Positions 24,095 to 34,461 of a DNA stretch of 64,000 nt are shown here, in pieces. The notes under the pieces were generated by a model, which saw only the letters and a list, made by a program, of their open reading frames with translations, did no database searches and was not told the DNA's origin. The position numbers were made by a program, and so were the translations under genes. Origin of the DNA: Dokdonella sp. (GTDB lineage Bacteria > Pseudomonadota > Gammaproteobacteria > Xanthomonadales > Rhodanobacteraceae); contig NZ_JAHCAP010000001.1 in the NCBI RefSeq assembly GCF_019634815.1, positions 62,001-126,000 of the forward strand. Reading direction: 5' to 3'. Positions within the stretch are counted from its first letter, which is position 1. The number at the start of each line of letters is the position of its first letter.

Positions 24095-26236
24095 TCACGC
24101 CACAGGCAGCAGGGAAATGTCGGCCACGCGCAGGAACAAACCACGCAGGCCTTCGAGCAGTGCAATGCGATTGGCGCGCACGCGCGCGTCCTCGCACATC
24201 ACCATGACGCCCTCGAAATAGCGGTCGACCGGTTCGCGCAGGCTCGCCAGGCGCTTGAGCACGCCGAGATAGTCGCCCTGCGCCGCCAGTGGCGCCACTG
24301 CCGCGCGTGCGTCGTCGATCGCCGCGGCCAGCTCGCGCTCGACGCCGGCTTCAAGCAAGGCCGGATCGACCGCGCGCGGGCCGGTTTCAGCGGCCTGCCG
24401 CAGCAGGTTGCCGATGCGCTTGTTGGCCGCCGCCAGCGCGCTGGCTTCGGGCAGATGCGCAAACCCGACCACCGCGCGCAGACGCTGGTCGAAATCCGCC
24501 AGGTCAGGCGGTGCGAGTGCGCGCACCGCGTCGAAGGCTTCCACACCAATGCCTTGCTCGGCGTAGTAACCGCGCAGGCGGTCGATCACGAAGTCGTACA
24601 GCTCATTGCCCAGCTGAACGCGACGCGGACCCGGATCGAGGGTCGGCTGCTTGCCGTCCTTGCCCTTGGGCAAGCCCGCCGCGAGCGCGCTGTCGGGCAG
24701 TTGCGCGAGCGCCTCCTCGAACTGCGCACGCAGATCGAGCGCAAGACCCGCTTCGATCAGGGTGCGCGCCAGACCCAGCGCGGCGCGGCGCAGCGCAAAC
24801 GGATCCTTGCTGCCCGAAGGTTTCTGGCCAACCGCGAAGATGCCTGCGAGCGTATCGATGCGGTCGGCCACCGCGAGCACGCGCGCGACGCCGCCCTGCG
24901 CGATCGCATCCCCGGCGAAACGCGGCGCATAGAATTCGTCGAGCGCCGCGGCCACCGCGGCGTTCTCGCCGTTGGCGGTCGCATAGTGACGACCCATCAC
25001 ACCCTGCAATTCGGGAAACTCACCGACCATGCGCGTGAGCAGATCGCAGCGCGACAGCGCCGCCGCGCGCGTCGCCAATCCAGCATCGACACCGACGCGA
25101 TTGCCGATCACACGCGCAAGTTCGGCCACGCGCACGACCTTGTCCCATACGCTGCCCAGCGCCTGCTGGTAGGTGACGCGCGCCAGCGCCTGCTGGTGCT
25201 CGGCCAGCGGCAGCTTGAGGTCTTCCTCGAAGAAGAACTTGGCATCGGCAAAGCGCGGCCGGATCACGCGCTCGTAGCCCTTGCGGATCTCGCCCGGATC
25301 CCTTGATTCGATGTTGGCGACGCCGATGAAGTGCTCGCTGAGCGTGCCGTCGGCGGCGAAGCAGGGCACGAACTTCTGATTGGCCTCCATCGTCATCACC
25401 AGCGCTTCCTGCGGCACGGCGAGAAAACCGCGATCGAAGGTGCAGGCGATCGCGACGGGCCACTCGGTGAGGTTGGCGATTTCGTCGCACAGCTCCGGCG
25501 ACAGTCGCGGCGTGGTGTCCGGCGGCGCCACCCGCGCCACTTCGGCGCGCACGCGCGCACGGCGCTCGGCCGGATCGGCGAGCACCTTGGCCGCGCGCAG
25601 GGCGTCGAGCCAGGAATCGGCATCGACGATATGCACACTCTGCGGATGATGGAAACGATGGCCGCGCGAGCTGCGTCCCGACGTCAGGCCGAGCAGCTGC
25701 GCGTCGATGATGTCCTGACCATGCAGGATCACCAGCCAGTGCACCGGCCGCACGAAGGCATAGTCGTGATTGCCCCAACGCATCGGCTTGGGAATCGGCA
25801 GCGCGGCGAGTGCTTCGGCAAGGATTTCCGGCACCAATTTCGCGGTCGACTGCCCGGGCTTTTCGCTGCGCGCGACGAAGCGCTCGCCCTTGGCGTCGCT
25901 GCTGCGCTGGAGCTGATCGACCGCGAGTCCGTTCTTGGCGGCAAAACCCCGCAGCGCCGCGGTCGGTGCGCCGTTCGCATCAAGGCCGATGTTGAGATAC
26001 GGGCCGAGCACCTCGCTGGTCTGCGCCGGTTGCTGCGCGGCGACCGCCGGCACGTAGACCGCCAGGCGACGTGGTGACGCGTAGGTGCGTGCATTGGCAA
26101 GATCAGCGCCGATGCCGCGACGAACCATTCCTTCGCACACGCCACGCGTGAACGCGGCGGCCAGATCATCAAGCGCCTTGGGCGGCAGCTCTTCACTGCC
26201 CAATTCGATCAGCAGCGGTTGTGTCTGCTCCATCAT
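24095..26236 (-). CDS. glyS: glycine--tRNA ligase beta subunit
   Basis: A 713-residue beta subunit of the heterotetrameric (alpha2beta2) bacterial glycyl-tRNA synthetase, responsible for tRNA binding. The start [21 protein letters not shown] is the family signature, followed by [21 protein letters not shown] stretch, [38 protein letters not shown] and [11 protein letters not shown]. The C-terminal anticodon-binding (DALR-like) region is intact. Length is slightly above E. coli GlyS (689). The first ATG overlaps the glyQ stop as ATGA, with AGGAGG upstream, so the pair is translationally coupled; a second in-frame ATG follows immediately. Confidence 0.97.
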   Translation of the reverse strand: MMEQTQPLLIELGSEELPPKALDDLAAAFTRGVCEGMVRRGIGADLANARTYASPRRLAVYVPAVAAQQPAQTSEVLGPYLNIGLDANGAPTAALRGFAAKNGLAVDQLQRSSDAKGERFVARSEKPGQSTAKLVPEILAEALAALPIPKPMRWGNHDYAFVRPVHWLVILHGQDIIDAQLLGLTSGRSSRGHRFHHPQSVHIVDADSWLDALRAAKVLADPAERRARVRAEVARVAPPDTTPRLSPELCDEIANLTEWPVAIACTFDRGFLAVPQEALVMTMEANQKFVPCFAADGTLSEHFIGVANIESRDPGEIRKGYERVIRPRFADAKFFFEEDLKLPLAEHQQALARVTYQQALGSVWDKVVRVAELARVIGNRVGVDAGLATRAAALSRCDLLTRMVGEFPELQGVMGRHYATANGENAAVAAALDEFYAPRFAGDAIAQGGVARVLAVADRIDTLAGIFAVGQKPSGSKDPFALRRAALGLARTLIEAGLALDLRAQFEEALAQLPDSALAAGLPKGKDGKQPTLDPGPRRVQLGNELYDFVIDRLRGYYAEQGIGVEAFDAVRALAPPDLADFDQRLRAVVGFAHLPEASALAAANKRIGNLLRQAAETGPRAVDPALLEAGVERELAAAIDDARAAVAPLAAQGDYLGVLKRLASLREPVDRYFEGVMVMCEDARVRANRIALLEGLRGLFLRVADISLLPVA

Positions 26237-27138
26237 GCGGCCTCCTTGCGTGCCTTCAGGCCCGGAAAGCCGAGTTTCTCGCGCTGCGCGAGCCAAGCCT
26301 GGGCGACCGCGCGGGCGAGCGTGCGCACCCGCAGGATGTAGCGTTGCCGTTCGGTGACGCTGATCGCGCGGCGCGCGTCGAGCAGGTTGAAGGTGTGACT
26401 GGCCTTCATCACCTGCTCGTAGGCAGGCAGGGGCAGGCCGAGCTCGACGAGGCGCTGCGATTCGGCCTCGCAGGTATCGAACCACGCCAGCAGTTTCTCG
26501 ACATTGGCGTGTTCGAAGTTGTACGCGCTCTGCTCGACCTCGTTCTGATGATAGACATCGCCATAGGTGACGATGCCATGGGGCGTGCGCGTCCACACCA
26601 GGTCGTAGACGTTGTCGACGTTCTGCAGATACATCGCCAGGCGTTCCAGCCCGTAGGTGATTTCGCCGGTCACCGGTCGGCACTCGATACCGCCGGCTTG
26701 CTGGAAATAGGTGAACTGGGTGACCTCCATGCCGTTGAGCCAGACTTCCCAACCGAGGCCCCAGGCGCCGAGCGTGGGCGATTCCCAGTTGTCCTCGACG
26801 AAGCGCAGGTCGTGCACCAGCGGGTCGATGCCCAGCTCGCGCAGCGAGCCGAGGTAAAGCGCGAGGATGTCGTCGGGATTGGGCTTCATCACCACCTGAT
26901 ACTGGTAGTAATGCTGCAGGCGGTTGGGATTCTCGCCATAGCGGCCGTCAGTGGGTCGGCGTGAGGGCTGCACGTAGGCCGCGGCCCACGGCTCGGGACC
27001 GATCGCACGCAAGAAGGTTGCGGGGTGGAAGGTGCCCGCGCCGACTTCGGTGTCGAGCGATTGGATCAGGATGCAGCCCTGCTCGCCCCAGTAGCGATTG
27101 AGGGTCTGGATCAGTTCCTGGAAGGTCGGTGCCGGCAT
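26233..27138 (-). CDS. glyQ: glycine--tRNA ligase alpha subunit
   Basis: A 301-residue catalytic subunit of the tetrameric glycyl-tRNA synthetase, which makes glycyl-adenylate and, with GlyS, charges tRNA-Gly. Sequence is highly conserved: [85 protein letters not shown] and [15 protein letters not shown]. The ATG at 27138 begins [11 protein letters not shown]; sequence further upstream is unrelated. A TATACT -10 box lies about 40 bases upstream. Its stop overlaps glyS. Confidence 0.97.
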   Translation of the reverse strand: MPAPTFQELIQTLNRYWGEQGCILIQSLDTEVGAGTFHPATFLRAIGPEPWAAAYVQPSRRPTDGRYGENPNRLQHYYQYQVVMKPNPDDILALYLGSLRELGIDPLVHDLRFVEDNWESPTLGAWGLGWEVWLNGMEVTQFTYFQQAGGIECRPVTGEITYGLERLAMYLQNVDNVYDLVWTRTPHGIVTYGDVYHQNEVEQSAYNFEHANVEKLLAWFDTCEAESQRLVELGLPLPAYEQVMKASHTFNLLDARRAISVTERQRYILRVRTLARAVAQAWLAQREKLGFPGLKARKEAA

Positions 27139-27174
27139 GCCGTGACTCACGAAGTCGATCAAGAAAAGCGCGCT

Positions 27175-27180
27175 AGTATA
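27175..27180 (-). promoter_or_regulatory. -10 box of the glyQS operon
   Basis: TATACT on the minus strand lies 36 bases before the glyQ ATG. The expected -35 position holds only a weak match, so transcription may depend on an activator or on a non-canonical -35. Confidence 0.5.
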
Positions 27181-27335
27181 CCCGCGAGGTTCCGCCCGAC
27201 GGCCCGCAAGGCCGCTGCGGCGGGGCATCCGCCGGGCGGCGGGACCCTGCCCGAAACCCGGCGCGATGGCGCGGTCCGGTCGCGACCGTTGCGTGCAGCG
27301 GACGACAATCCGCTGTTCAAACCATTCGAGGATCG

Positions 27336-29165
27336 ATGGCGATGGCTGGTGCTCCCCCGCTCGCAGGCAAGACCCCACCACCCGGCGCTGCGCTGGGACT
27401 CCATCGTCGGCTCGAGCTGGACGAGACCCTCGCCGCACTGGTCGCCGACGGCGCCCTCGGCGAAGCCGACGCCAGGCGCGTGCGCAACGACGTGCGTACC
27501 GTGCGCGGACGCACCGAACTGCATCCGCTGGTGCTGGTCGCCAACCTCAAACTGCCCGACCTGCGCCATCCGGACAAGCCACTGAGCCTGGAAGTGCTGA
27601 CCCAATGGCTTGCCGACCGGGCCGGCCAACCCTATCTCAAGATCGATCCGATGAAGATCGACGTCGCCGCGGTGACCCAGGTCGTCAGCCATGCCTATGC
27701 GCAGCGCTATCGCATCCTGCCGGTTGCGGTGACCGACCTGCAGGTGGTGTTCGCCAGCAGCGAACCCTTCGACGAGCGCTGGGTCGCCGATCTCGGCCAC
27801 ATCCTGCGCAAGGACATCCAGCGCGTCGTCGCCAGTCCGCTCGACATCAACCGCTTCCTCGCCGAGTGGTGGAGCGTGCAGCGCTCGATCCAGCGCGCGC
27901 GCGACGCCAAGGATGGCCAGCCACAAGCCGGCTCGGGCATCCTCAACTTCGAACAGCTGGTCGAACTGGGCAAGACCGGCGATGTCGGCGTCGACGATCG
28001 CCATGTCGTGCACATCGTCGACTGGCTGCTGCAGTACGCCTTCGAACAACGCGCTTCAGACATCCATCTCGAGCCGCGCCGCGACACCAGCAACATCCGC
28101 TTCCGCATCGACGGCGTGATGCACAAGGTGTTCGAGCTGCCGACCCCGGTGATGGTCGCGGTGACTTCACGCATCAAGATCCTCGGCCGCATGGACGTGG
28201 CCGAAAAACGCCGTCCGCAGGATGGCCGCATCAAGACCCGCTCGCAGGGCGGGCGCGAAGTCGAGTTGCGCTTGTCGAGCATGCCCACCGCGTTCGGCGA
28301 GAAGATCGTGATGCGCATCTTCGACCCCGACATCGTGGTCAAGGAGTTCCGCCAGCTCGGCTTCTCCGAATCCGAGGAAAAGACCTGGCGCGATTTCGTG
28401 CTGCGCCCGCACGGCATCGTGCTGGTGACCGGCCCGACCGGATCGGGCAAGACCACCACGCTGTATTCCACGCTCAAGGTGCTGGCCACCGCCGACGTCA
28501 ATGTCTGCACGGTCGAAGACCCGATCGAGATGGTCAGCCCCGAGTTCAACCAGATGCAGGTGCACCACGCGATCGAACTGGACTTCGCCGCCGGCGTGCG
28601 CACCCTGATGCGCCAGGATCCCGACATCATCATGGTCGGCGAGATCCGCGATCTGGAAACCGCGCAGATGGCGGTGCAGGCTTCCCTCACCGGCCACCTG
28701 GTGCTGTCGACCCTGCACACCAACGACGCGCCCAGTGCGCTCACCCGCCTGCTCGACCTGGGCGTGCCCAACTACCTGCTGCAATCTACCCTCGCCGGCA
28801 TCGTCGCCCAGCGCCTGGTGCGCACGCTGTGCCCGCACTGCAAGGTCGAAGCCAAGCTCGACGTCCAGGGCTGGGCTGCACTCACCCATGGCCTGGGCAT
28901 CAAGCCGCCGCCTTCGGTGTTCGCGCCCAAGGGCTGCCTGGAATGCCGCAAGACCGGCTTCCTCGGCCGCACCGGCATCTACGAGATGCTGCGCATTTCG
29001 CCGACGGTGCGCGCGCTGATCCAGCCGAACATGGATCTGGCCAAACTCACGCGTACCGGACTCGATGAAGGCATGCGCCCGCTGCGCGCCTCGGCCGCGG
29101 CACAAGTCGCGCGCGGCGTGACCACCCTCGCCGAAGTGGCGGACGTGCTGCCGCCCAGCGAATGA
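27336..29165 (+). CDS. GspE/PilB-type secretion ATPase
   Basis: A 609-residue hexameric ATPase of the type II secretion/type IV pilus assembly superfamily. An N-terminal MshEN-like domain (about residues 60-180) precedes the ATPase: the Asp box ASDIHLEPR, Walker [11 protein letters not shown] (about residues 366-374), Walker B region [14 protein letters not shown] and the His box [15 protein letters not shown] tetracysteine zinc site (CPHC and CLEC) is near residues 507-535. The start ATG 27336 has GAGG at good spacing. No other pilus or T2SS gene is in the window. Its stop overlaps the start of the ECF sigma gene (ATGA), implying coupling, which is unusual for a secretion ATPase. Confidence 0.9.
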   Translation: MAMAGAPPLAGKTPPPGAALGLHRRLELDETLAALVADGALGEADARRVRNDVRTVRGRTELHPLVLVANLKLPDLRHPDKPLSLEVLTQWLADRAGQPYLKIDPMKIDVAAVTQVVSHAYAQRYRILPVAVTDLQVVFASSEPFDERWVADLGHILRKDIQRVVASPLDINRFLAEWWSVQRSIQRARDAKDGQPQAGSGILNFEQLVELGKTGDVGVDDRHVVHIVDWLLQYAFEQRASDIHLEPRRDTSNIRFRIDGVMHKVFELPTPVMVAVTSRIKILGRMDVAEKRRPQDGRIKTRSQGGREVELRLSSMPTAFGEKIVMRIFDPDIVVKEFRQLGFSESEEKTWRDFVLRPHGIVLVTGPTGSGKTTTLYSTLKVLATADVNVCTVEDPIEMVSPEFNQMQVHHAIELDFAAGVRTLMRQDPDIIMVGEIRDLETAQMAVQASLTGHLVLSTLHTNDAPSALTRLLDLGVPNYLLQSTLAGIVAQRLVRTLCPHCKVEAKLDVQGWAALTHGLGIKPPPSVFAPKGCLECRKTGFLGRTGIYEMLRISPTVRALIQPNMDLAKLTRTGLDEGMRPLRASAAAQVARGVTTLAEVADVLPPSE

Positions 29166-29698
29166 AGGCCAGCGCGATGCAGCAGCCCGCCAATCCGGTC
29201 GCCACTGGCACTACCTTCGACGCGGTCTATGCACGCCTGCACCAGATCGCGCAGCGCGAACGCAAGCGACTGGGTGCGCGCGCCACGCTCAACACCACTG
29301 CGCTCGTGCATGAGGCCTATCTCGACCTGTGCAAGAACACCGAGCCCGAGTCGATCCGCAACTTCTACGGCTACGCGGCGCGCGCGATGCGCAACCTGCT
29401 GATCGACGCCGCGCGCCAGCGCCTGGCTGCCAAGCGCGGCGGTCAGGCGCACCACACCGATCTGGATGCCGCGGCACGTCAGGCCAGCGAGCACGACGCC
29501 GTGCAGGCGATCGAACTCGATGCGGCGCTGCGCGAACTGGCCGCCGCCGAACCGCGCTGCGCACAGGTGGTGGAACTGCATTACTTCGCCGGCCTGGCGC
29601 TCGAGGAAGTGGCCAAGGTGCTGGCGCTGTCCTTGCGCACGACCAATCGCGACTGGCAATTCGCGCGCGCCTGGTTGCGTCACGAGCTGACGCCATGA
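29162..29698 (+). CDS. ECF-type RNA polymerase sigma factor
   Basis: A 178-residue sigma factor of the extracytoplasmic-function class with regions 2 and 4 only. Region 2 includes TLNTTALVHEAYLDL and FYGYAARAMRNLLIDAARQR; region 4 includes CAQVVELHYFAGLALEEVAKVLALSLRTTNRDW. This is the group (TIGR02999-like, near ECF43) usually encoded beside a Ser/Thr kinase rather than an anti-sigma factor, and no anti-sigma gene is present here. In Vibrio, a related EcfP is switched on by phosphorylation from its kinase PknT. The start at 29162 overlaps the ATPase stop; ATG 29177 is an alternative. Confidence 0.9.
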   Translation: MKASAMQQPANPVATGTTFDAVYARLHQIAQRERKRLGARATLNTTALVHEAYLDLCKNTEPESIRNFYGYAARAMRNLLIDAARQRLAAKRGGQAHHTDLDAAARQASEHDAVQAIELDAALRELAAAEPRCAQVVELHYFAGLALEEVAKVLALSLRTTNRDWQFARAWLRHELTP

Positions 29699-29735
29699 CA
29701 CACCCTGGCGAGCGCGCGGTGGCACGCTCGGGCGC

Positions 29736-32513
29736 GTGACGACGTCAGCACCGACGATGGCACCGCTTTCCACCCTGCGTCGCTGGTTCGAGCACTGTCT
29801 GGATCTTCCGGACGGCGAGCGAGCGAACTGGCTGGCCCAGCATGTGGGCGATGCCGGTGACCGCGCGCGCGTGGAACGCATGTTGGCCGCCGCGACTGCG
29901 CCGCAGGGCGATTCCTTCGACGAAGAGATCAGCGTGCGCATTGGTCGCCTGCAGGAAGGACTGGACGTGCCGCCAGATCGCATTGGCCGCTGTTACGGCG
30001 CGTTCCGTCTCGTGCGCGAATTGGGTCAGGGTGGCCAGGCAGTCGTCTATCTGGGCGAGCGCGCGGACGGCGCCTTCAAGCAGGCCGTCGCGGTCAAGCT
30101 GCTGCGCCGTGGACTGTTCAGCGCGCAGGACCTGCGCGGCTTTCGCCGCGAACGCGAGATCCTCGCCCGCCTCGATCACCCCGGCATCGCGCGCCTGATC
30201 GATGGCGGTGTGGGCGAGGATGGCGTGCCCTACCTGGTCATGGATCATGTCGACGGCACGCGGCTGGATGCGTGGCTGCAGGCGAAGGAACTCGGCACCA
30301 GCGCGCGGCTGGCCCTGTTTGCCGCGCTGTGTGCAGCGGTTGGCGCCGCGCATCGCCAACTCATCGTGCATCGGGACCTCAAGCCCTCGAACGTGCTGGT
30401 GCAGGCCGATGGCATGCTCAAGGTACTCGACTTCGGCATTGCGCGCCTGCTCGATGAAGAGGACGCCGGCGCGAACACCGAACTGCACATGCTCACGCCC
30501 GGTTACGCCGCGCCCGAGCAGGTGCGTGGCGAGCCCGCCATGCCCGCCGCCGATGTGCATGCACTGGGCGTGATCCTGCGCCAGATCCTCACCGGCCAAT
30601 CACCACCGCAGCGCGCCGGCGCATCATGGCCGTCCTGGCCGGATGCGACCCCGCGCGAATTGCGCTGGATCATCGAGCGCGCCACCCAGGCCGACCCCGG
30701 GCTGCGCTACCGCGACGCGGCCGAGCTGGGCGAAGACATCGAGCGCTACCGCGAGCAGCGACCGGTGCACGCCCATCCACCGGGGCGCTGGTATCGCACC
30801 CGCAAATTCGTCGCCCGCCATCGTGGCGGCGTCGGCGCCAGCGCCCTGCTGCTGCTGGTCGCGCTGCTGGGTTTCGGCAGCGCGCTGTGGCAAGCCCATG
30901 TCGCCCGCGAGCAGGCACAGCTGGCACGCACGCAGGCCGATCGCGCGATCGCGGTGCGCGACTTCGTCGACCGCATGTTCGACGCCGTGCGCGATGGTCG
31001 TGGCCGAGGTGAGGAACCCAGCATGCGCGAACTGGTCGCCAGCGCCGGCCATGCCTTGCTGCGCGCGCCGCCACACGATGCGGCGATGGCGGTCGATCTG
31101 GCCAGCCTGTTCGCGGACCTGGCCGAAGCCAGCGGCGATCTCGCCCTCGCCGACGAACTGGCCACGCAGGCCACGCGCACGGCCGATGCCGAGCTCGCGC
31201 CCGACGAGCCCTTGCGCATCGGGGCCCACGCCTTGCTCGGCTTCGTCGCCAGCAAGCGCGAGAACTACGCGCGGGCCGAGGCCGAACTGCGCCCCGCCCT
31301 GGCAGCGCTCGATCGCCACGGCCTGCGCGGCCGCCCATTGCTGCGTGCACTCGAAGGCCTCGAAGCGGTCGAAACCATGCGCGGCGATCGCAGCGCCGAC
31401 ATCCGGCTGGCTCGGCGCGACATCGACGAGCGCATTGCCGCTTTCGGCGCAGATAATCCCGCCGTCGGCACCGGCTACGTCAACCTCGGCTCGGCGCTGG
31501 AAGGCATCGAGGAATACGCGGGAGCCGATGCGGCCTACACCCAGGCGCTCGCCTTCGCGCTGGCCCACCACGGCGAGCACAATGTTGCCACCGCCGAGGC
31601 GCAATGCGGCCTGGCTTCGACGCGCTGGCGCAGCGGGCGCTGGCGCAGCGCGCTGGAGCTGTTTCGCGCCTGCGCGGCGCGCTACCAGGCACTGCAGCAT
31701 GCGCCGACCCAATCCGAGGTCTATTCCCTGACCAAGTGGTGCGTGCTCGAAGGCTGGATGCTCGGAGCGCACACCGACGAGGCCTGCTCGCGCGCCGATG
31801 CGGCCAGCACCCGTGTCTTTGCCGGCGACCGCGACTACGCCGGCGAAAGCCTGCAGCGGCGCGCGTCGGCGATGATCGAGCGCGGCGCCGACTACGCACA
31901 CGCCGAACAGATGCTCGAGCAGGCGCGCGCGTTGTATGGCGACGGCCCGCTCAATGCGATGCGCAAGGGGCGCGTCGATCAATTGCGCGCCGATCTCCTG
32001 CTGGTGCGAGGCGCCTTTGCGCAGGCGCGCGCCATGCTCCCCGAAGCAATCTCCGACCTGCGCGAGCGGCCGTACAAGCTGCAGCCCCTGCTGGCGCAGG
32101 CGCAGTTGCTGTTCGCTTGTTCGCAGGCGCCCGGGCCCGGGTGCACGAATGACCTGCGCACGCAGGTCGAGCAGGCGCAGGCGCCCCTGCTGGCCTGGCA
32201 CCATCCGCAGATGCTGCAGGTGCAGGTGCTGCTCGCGCGCGTGGACCTGGCTGACCATCCGCGCGCGGCGATCACGCGCCTGCAGTCCGCGATTGCCGAT
32301 GCGGCGCAGGAGTTGCCGGCAACGCATCCGCGCCTGCTCGAAGCGTCCCTGTGGCTGGCCGCCGCGCAGGCGCAAGCAGGCGACTGCGATGCGGCGCGGC
32401 AGGAACGCGCGGGCACGCTTGCCGAGGTCCATGCCGCTGCGCTCGACAAGCACCCGCTGGTGGCAAAGGCGGCGGCAGCAATGACCGAACGGTGTGCGCC
32501 AGTCACGCACTGA
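29736..32513 (+). CDS. membrane Ser/Thr protein kinase with periplasmic TPR-like region
   Basis: A protein of about 925 residues with a Hanks-type kinase domain (about residues 88-345): glycine loop LGQGGQAVVYLGER, ATP-binding Lys in AVAVKLLRRG, catalytic loop HRDLKPSNVLV (His212, Asp214), DFGIARLL and the APE-type GYAAPEQV. One transmembrane helix (about 362-384, ASALLLLVALLGFGSALW) is followed by a long helical repeat region to the C-terminus that reads like TPRs. The catalytic residues look intact. The start is GTG 29736, or ATG 29757; neither has a strong ribosome site. It lies 37 bases after the sigma gene, and is the probable activator of that sigma factor. Confidence 0.88.
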   Translation: MTTSAPTMAPLSTLRRWFEHCLDLPDGERANWLAQHVGDAGDRARVERMLAAATAPQGDSFDEEISVRIGRLQEGLDVPPDRIGRCYGAFRLVRELGQGGQAVVYLGERADGAFKQAVAVKLLRRGLFSAQDLRGFRREREILARLDHPGIARLIDGGVGEDGVPYLVMDHVDGTRLDAWLQAKELGTSARLALFAALCAAVGAAHRQLIVHRDLKPSNVLVQADGMLKVLDFGIARLLDEEDAGANTELHMLTPGYAAPEQVRGEPAMPAADVHALGVILRQILTGQSPPQRAGASWPSWPDATPRELRWIIERATQADPGLRYRDAAELGEDIERYREQRPVHAHPPGRWYRTRKFVARHRGGVGASALLLLVALLGFGSALWQAHVAREQAQLARTQADRAIAVRDFVDRMFDAVRDGRGRGEEPSMRELVASAGHALLRAPPHDAAMAVDLASLFADLAEASGDLALADELATQATRTADAELAPDEPLRIGAHALLGFVASKRENYARAEAELRPALAALDRHGLRGRPLLRALEGLEAVETMRGDRSADIRLARRDIDERIAAFGADNPAVGTGYVNLGSALEGIEEYAGADAAYTQALAFALAHHGEHNVATAEAQCGLASTRWRSGRWRSALELFRACAARYQALQHAPTQSEVYSLTKWCVLEGWMLGAHTDEACSRADAASTRVFAGDRDYAGESLQRRASAMIERGADYAHAEQMLEQARALYGDGPLNAMRKGRVDQLRADLLLVRGAFAQARAMLPEAISDLRERPYKLQPLLAQAQLLFACSQAPGPGCTNDLRTQVEQAQAPLLAWHHPQMLQVQVLLARVDLADHPRAAITRLQSAIADAAQELPATHPRLLEASLWLAAAQAQAGDCDAARQERAGTLAEVHAAALDKHPLVAKAAAAMTERCAPVTH

Positions 32514-32583
32514 CGGTGCCGGCATGGCGCAAATCGGCGCGTTTCGGCGTCCTTCAGGAATTCATCCCCAGAAGACCGCCACG

Positions 32584-34311
32584 ATGTCGAACCGTTCCCC
32601 CAGTCTTGCACGCCTTCCCGCCCTGCTCCTGCTGATTGCCGCCTTGCCCGCGCAGGCCGCTGCGTTCAAGGTCGGCAGTGATGCCGCCTGCGATTTCAGT
32701 TCGGTGCAGGACGCATTCGACGCCGCCAAGGCCAACGGTCCCGGAATGGATTTGATCTACATCGCCACCAACCAAACCTATTCCGCCCAAGCCTTGTCGA
32801 TCGACGATCATGACGTGTGGATTTTCGGTGGCGTGCCCGATTGCAGCACGAACACCGTCGTTGCGGGCTCGCGCGCGCATCTGTCGGGCGCCGGCAACGG
32901 CGGCCTGCCGGTGCTGTCGATCTCCGTGCCGGGCAGCCGGCGCGGCAACGTGATCGTGTGGGATCTGGAACTGAGCGATGGCCATGCCGACGCCGGGCAA
33001 GGGGGTGGCTTGCGCGTCGAAGGCAACCTGCAACTGACGATGAGCGGGCTGTGGCTCCACGACAATTCCGCGCAGGAAGGAGGCGGCGCGTGGTTCAAGG
33101 GGCTGGGCGATGGCAGCGCGCTCAGCGTCCAGTCAAGCCATTCGCAGGCCGGCAATGGTTCGATCATCGAAGGCAATCAGGCCGTGCATGGCGGCGGCAT
33201 CTACGCCGACCTTTGGACCAGCGTGTCGATCGCCGATACCTTGATCAGCGCAAACAATGCCGAGATGGGCGGCGGTGCCTATCTCGCGGGCAGCAGCAGC
33301 AATGCCTTTGCCAGCGTCCCGGCCGACGGCCCGACCGGCGGCGGTATCCGCAACAATGTGGCGGATCTCGATGGCGGCGGCATGTACGCGATCGATGGCG
33401 CGCATTTCGATTCACTGCGTTATCCGGGACACGCCCAATTCCAGGTGCAGGGCAACCAGGCCGGGCGCGATGGCGGCGGGGTCTACGCCACGAATGGAGC
33501 CTCGCTCCAGTTCATCAAGGCGGCGATCATCGGCAATCAGGCCGGCATGAGCGAAGTCGGCCACGGTGGCGGCATCTACGCCGGGAACGGCGCAGGGCTC
33601 GTGCTCAGCGCTGGCGCGCCCGACGACGGCAGCGATCGCGGCTGCCTGCAGGCGCTGCCCTGCGCGGCGCTGGATGGCAATGAGGCCGACCTGGGTGGCG
33701 GCGCCTTCGCCGATCTGGGCAGCAGCATCAGCGTCGTGATGGCGCGGATTGCCGATAACCACGCACTGGCTGCGGCCGTCCTCGAAGCCCGCGGCACCGA
33801 TTCGACGATTACCATCGGCTCGGCGCTCGTGCACGGCAATTCCGCCGTGAGCGGCCTGCTGCGGGCACAGGCCGGCGCCAAGTTCGTGCTCACCGGTTCG
33901 ACGCTTGCCGACAATGCGGTTTCCGTGCTGCTCGATCTGGTCGATGCCGACGCCGAAATCCGCGCGAGCATCCTCCATCAGCCCGGCACGCCCGCGCTGG
34001 CGAGCAGTGGCACTTCCAGCCGCATCACGCAATGCGTGATCGCCTCGGATGATTTCGATCCGAGCGGCGATGTGCGCGTGCTCGATCCGCAATTCCTCGA
34101 CGCCGCGATGCACGACTATCGCCTGGCTGACCAGAGTCTCGCCGTGGATGCCTGCGAGCCAAGCAATGGCTACGGCCGCGATTACGCCTTGCGCCTGCGC
34201 GGCATCGACCAGATCGACGTGGCCGACAACGGCGGCCCTTACGACATCGGTGCCTACGAGATGCCCTCGCGCGACGTGATCTTCGCCGATCCGTTCGAGC
34301 TGGTCTGGTGA
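32584..34311 (+). CDS. secreted beta-helix protein
   Basis: A 575-residue exported protein with a signal peptide of about 25 residues (LPALLLLIAALPAQA). The mature part is a chain of Gly-rich beta-helix repeats containing recurrent GGG-[IMV]-Y-A motifs (for example HGGGIYADLW, DGGGMYAIDG, DGGGVYATNG, HGGGIYAGNG), typical of polymorphic-membrane-protein or choice-of-anchor type repeats. The end, DIGAYEMPSRDVIFADPFE, is a variant of the GFE terminus with Pro in place of Gly. It is 70 bases downstream of the kinase gene on the same strand. Likely a surface or extracellular protein; no catalytic residues are assigned. Confidence 0.8.
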   Translation: MSNRSPSLARLPALLLLIAALPAQAAAFKVGSDAACDFSSVQDAFDAAKANGPGMDLIYIATNQTYSAQALSIDDHDVWIFGGVPDCSTNTVVAGSRAHLSGAGNGGLPVLSISVPGSRRGNVIVWDLELSDGHADAGQGGGLRVEGNLQLTMSGLWLHDNSAQEGGGAWFKGLGDGSALSVQSSHSQAGNGSIIEGNQAVHGGGIYADLWTSVSIADTLISANNAEMGGGAYLAGSSSNAFASVPADGPTGGGIRNNVADLDGGGMYAIDGAHFDSLRYPGHAQFQVQGNQAGRDGGGVYATNGASLQFIKAAIIGNQAGMSEVGHGGGIYAGNGAGLVLSAGAPDDGSDRGCLQALPCAALDGNEADLGGGAFADLGSSISVVMARIADNHALAAAVLEARGTDSTITIGSALVHGNSAVSGLLRAQAGAKFVLTGSTLADNAVSVLLDLVDADAEIRASILHQPGTPALASSGTSSRITQCVIASDDFDPSGDVRVLDPQFLDAAMHDYRLADQSLAVDACEPSNGYGRDYALRLRGIDQIDVADNGGPYDIGAYEMPSRDVIFADPFELVW

Positions 34312-34386
34312 CAGGCGCTTGCGTGACTCAAGTGAGGGGATGGCGCAGTCGGCAACGAATTCGCGTCAAGGATCAAGGAGCGTTCC

Positions 34387-34416
34387 GGTTGCGGTTGCGG
34401 TTGCGGTTGCGGTTGC
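34387..34416 (+). repeat. (GGTTGC)5 hexanucleotide tandem repeat
   Basis: Five perfect head-to-tail copies of GGTTGC lie in the 150-base gap between the two beta-helix genes, ending 45 bases before the downstream ATG. Copy number could vary by slippage and alter promoter or leader spacing. Confidence 0.9.
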
Positions 34417-34461
34417 GCCTGCGACCGGTCGCGGATCTTGATCCCAGACATGGAGACGCAC

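Noticed and set aside
34387..34416. GGTTGC repeats as a CRISPR array
   Set aside because: The units are six bases with no spacers and there are no cas genes.
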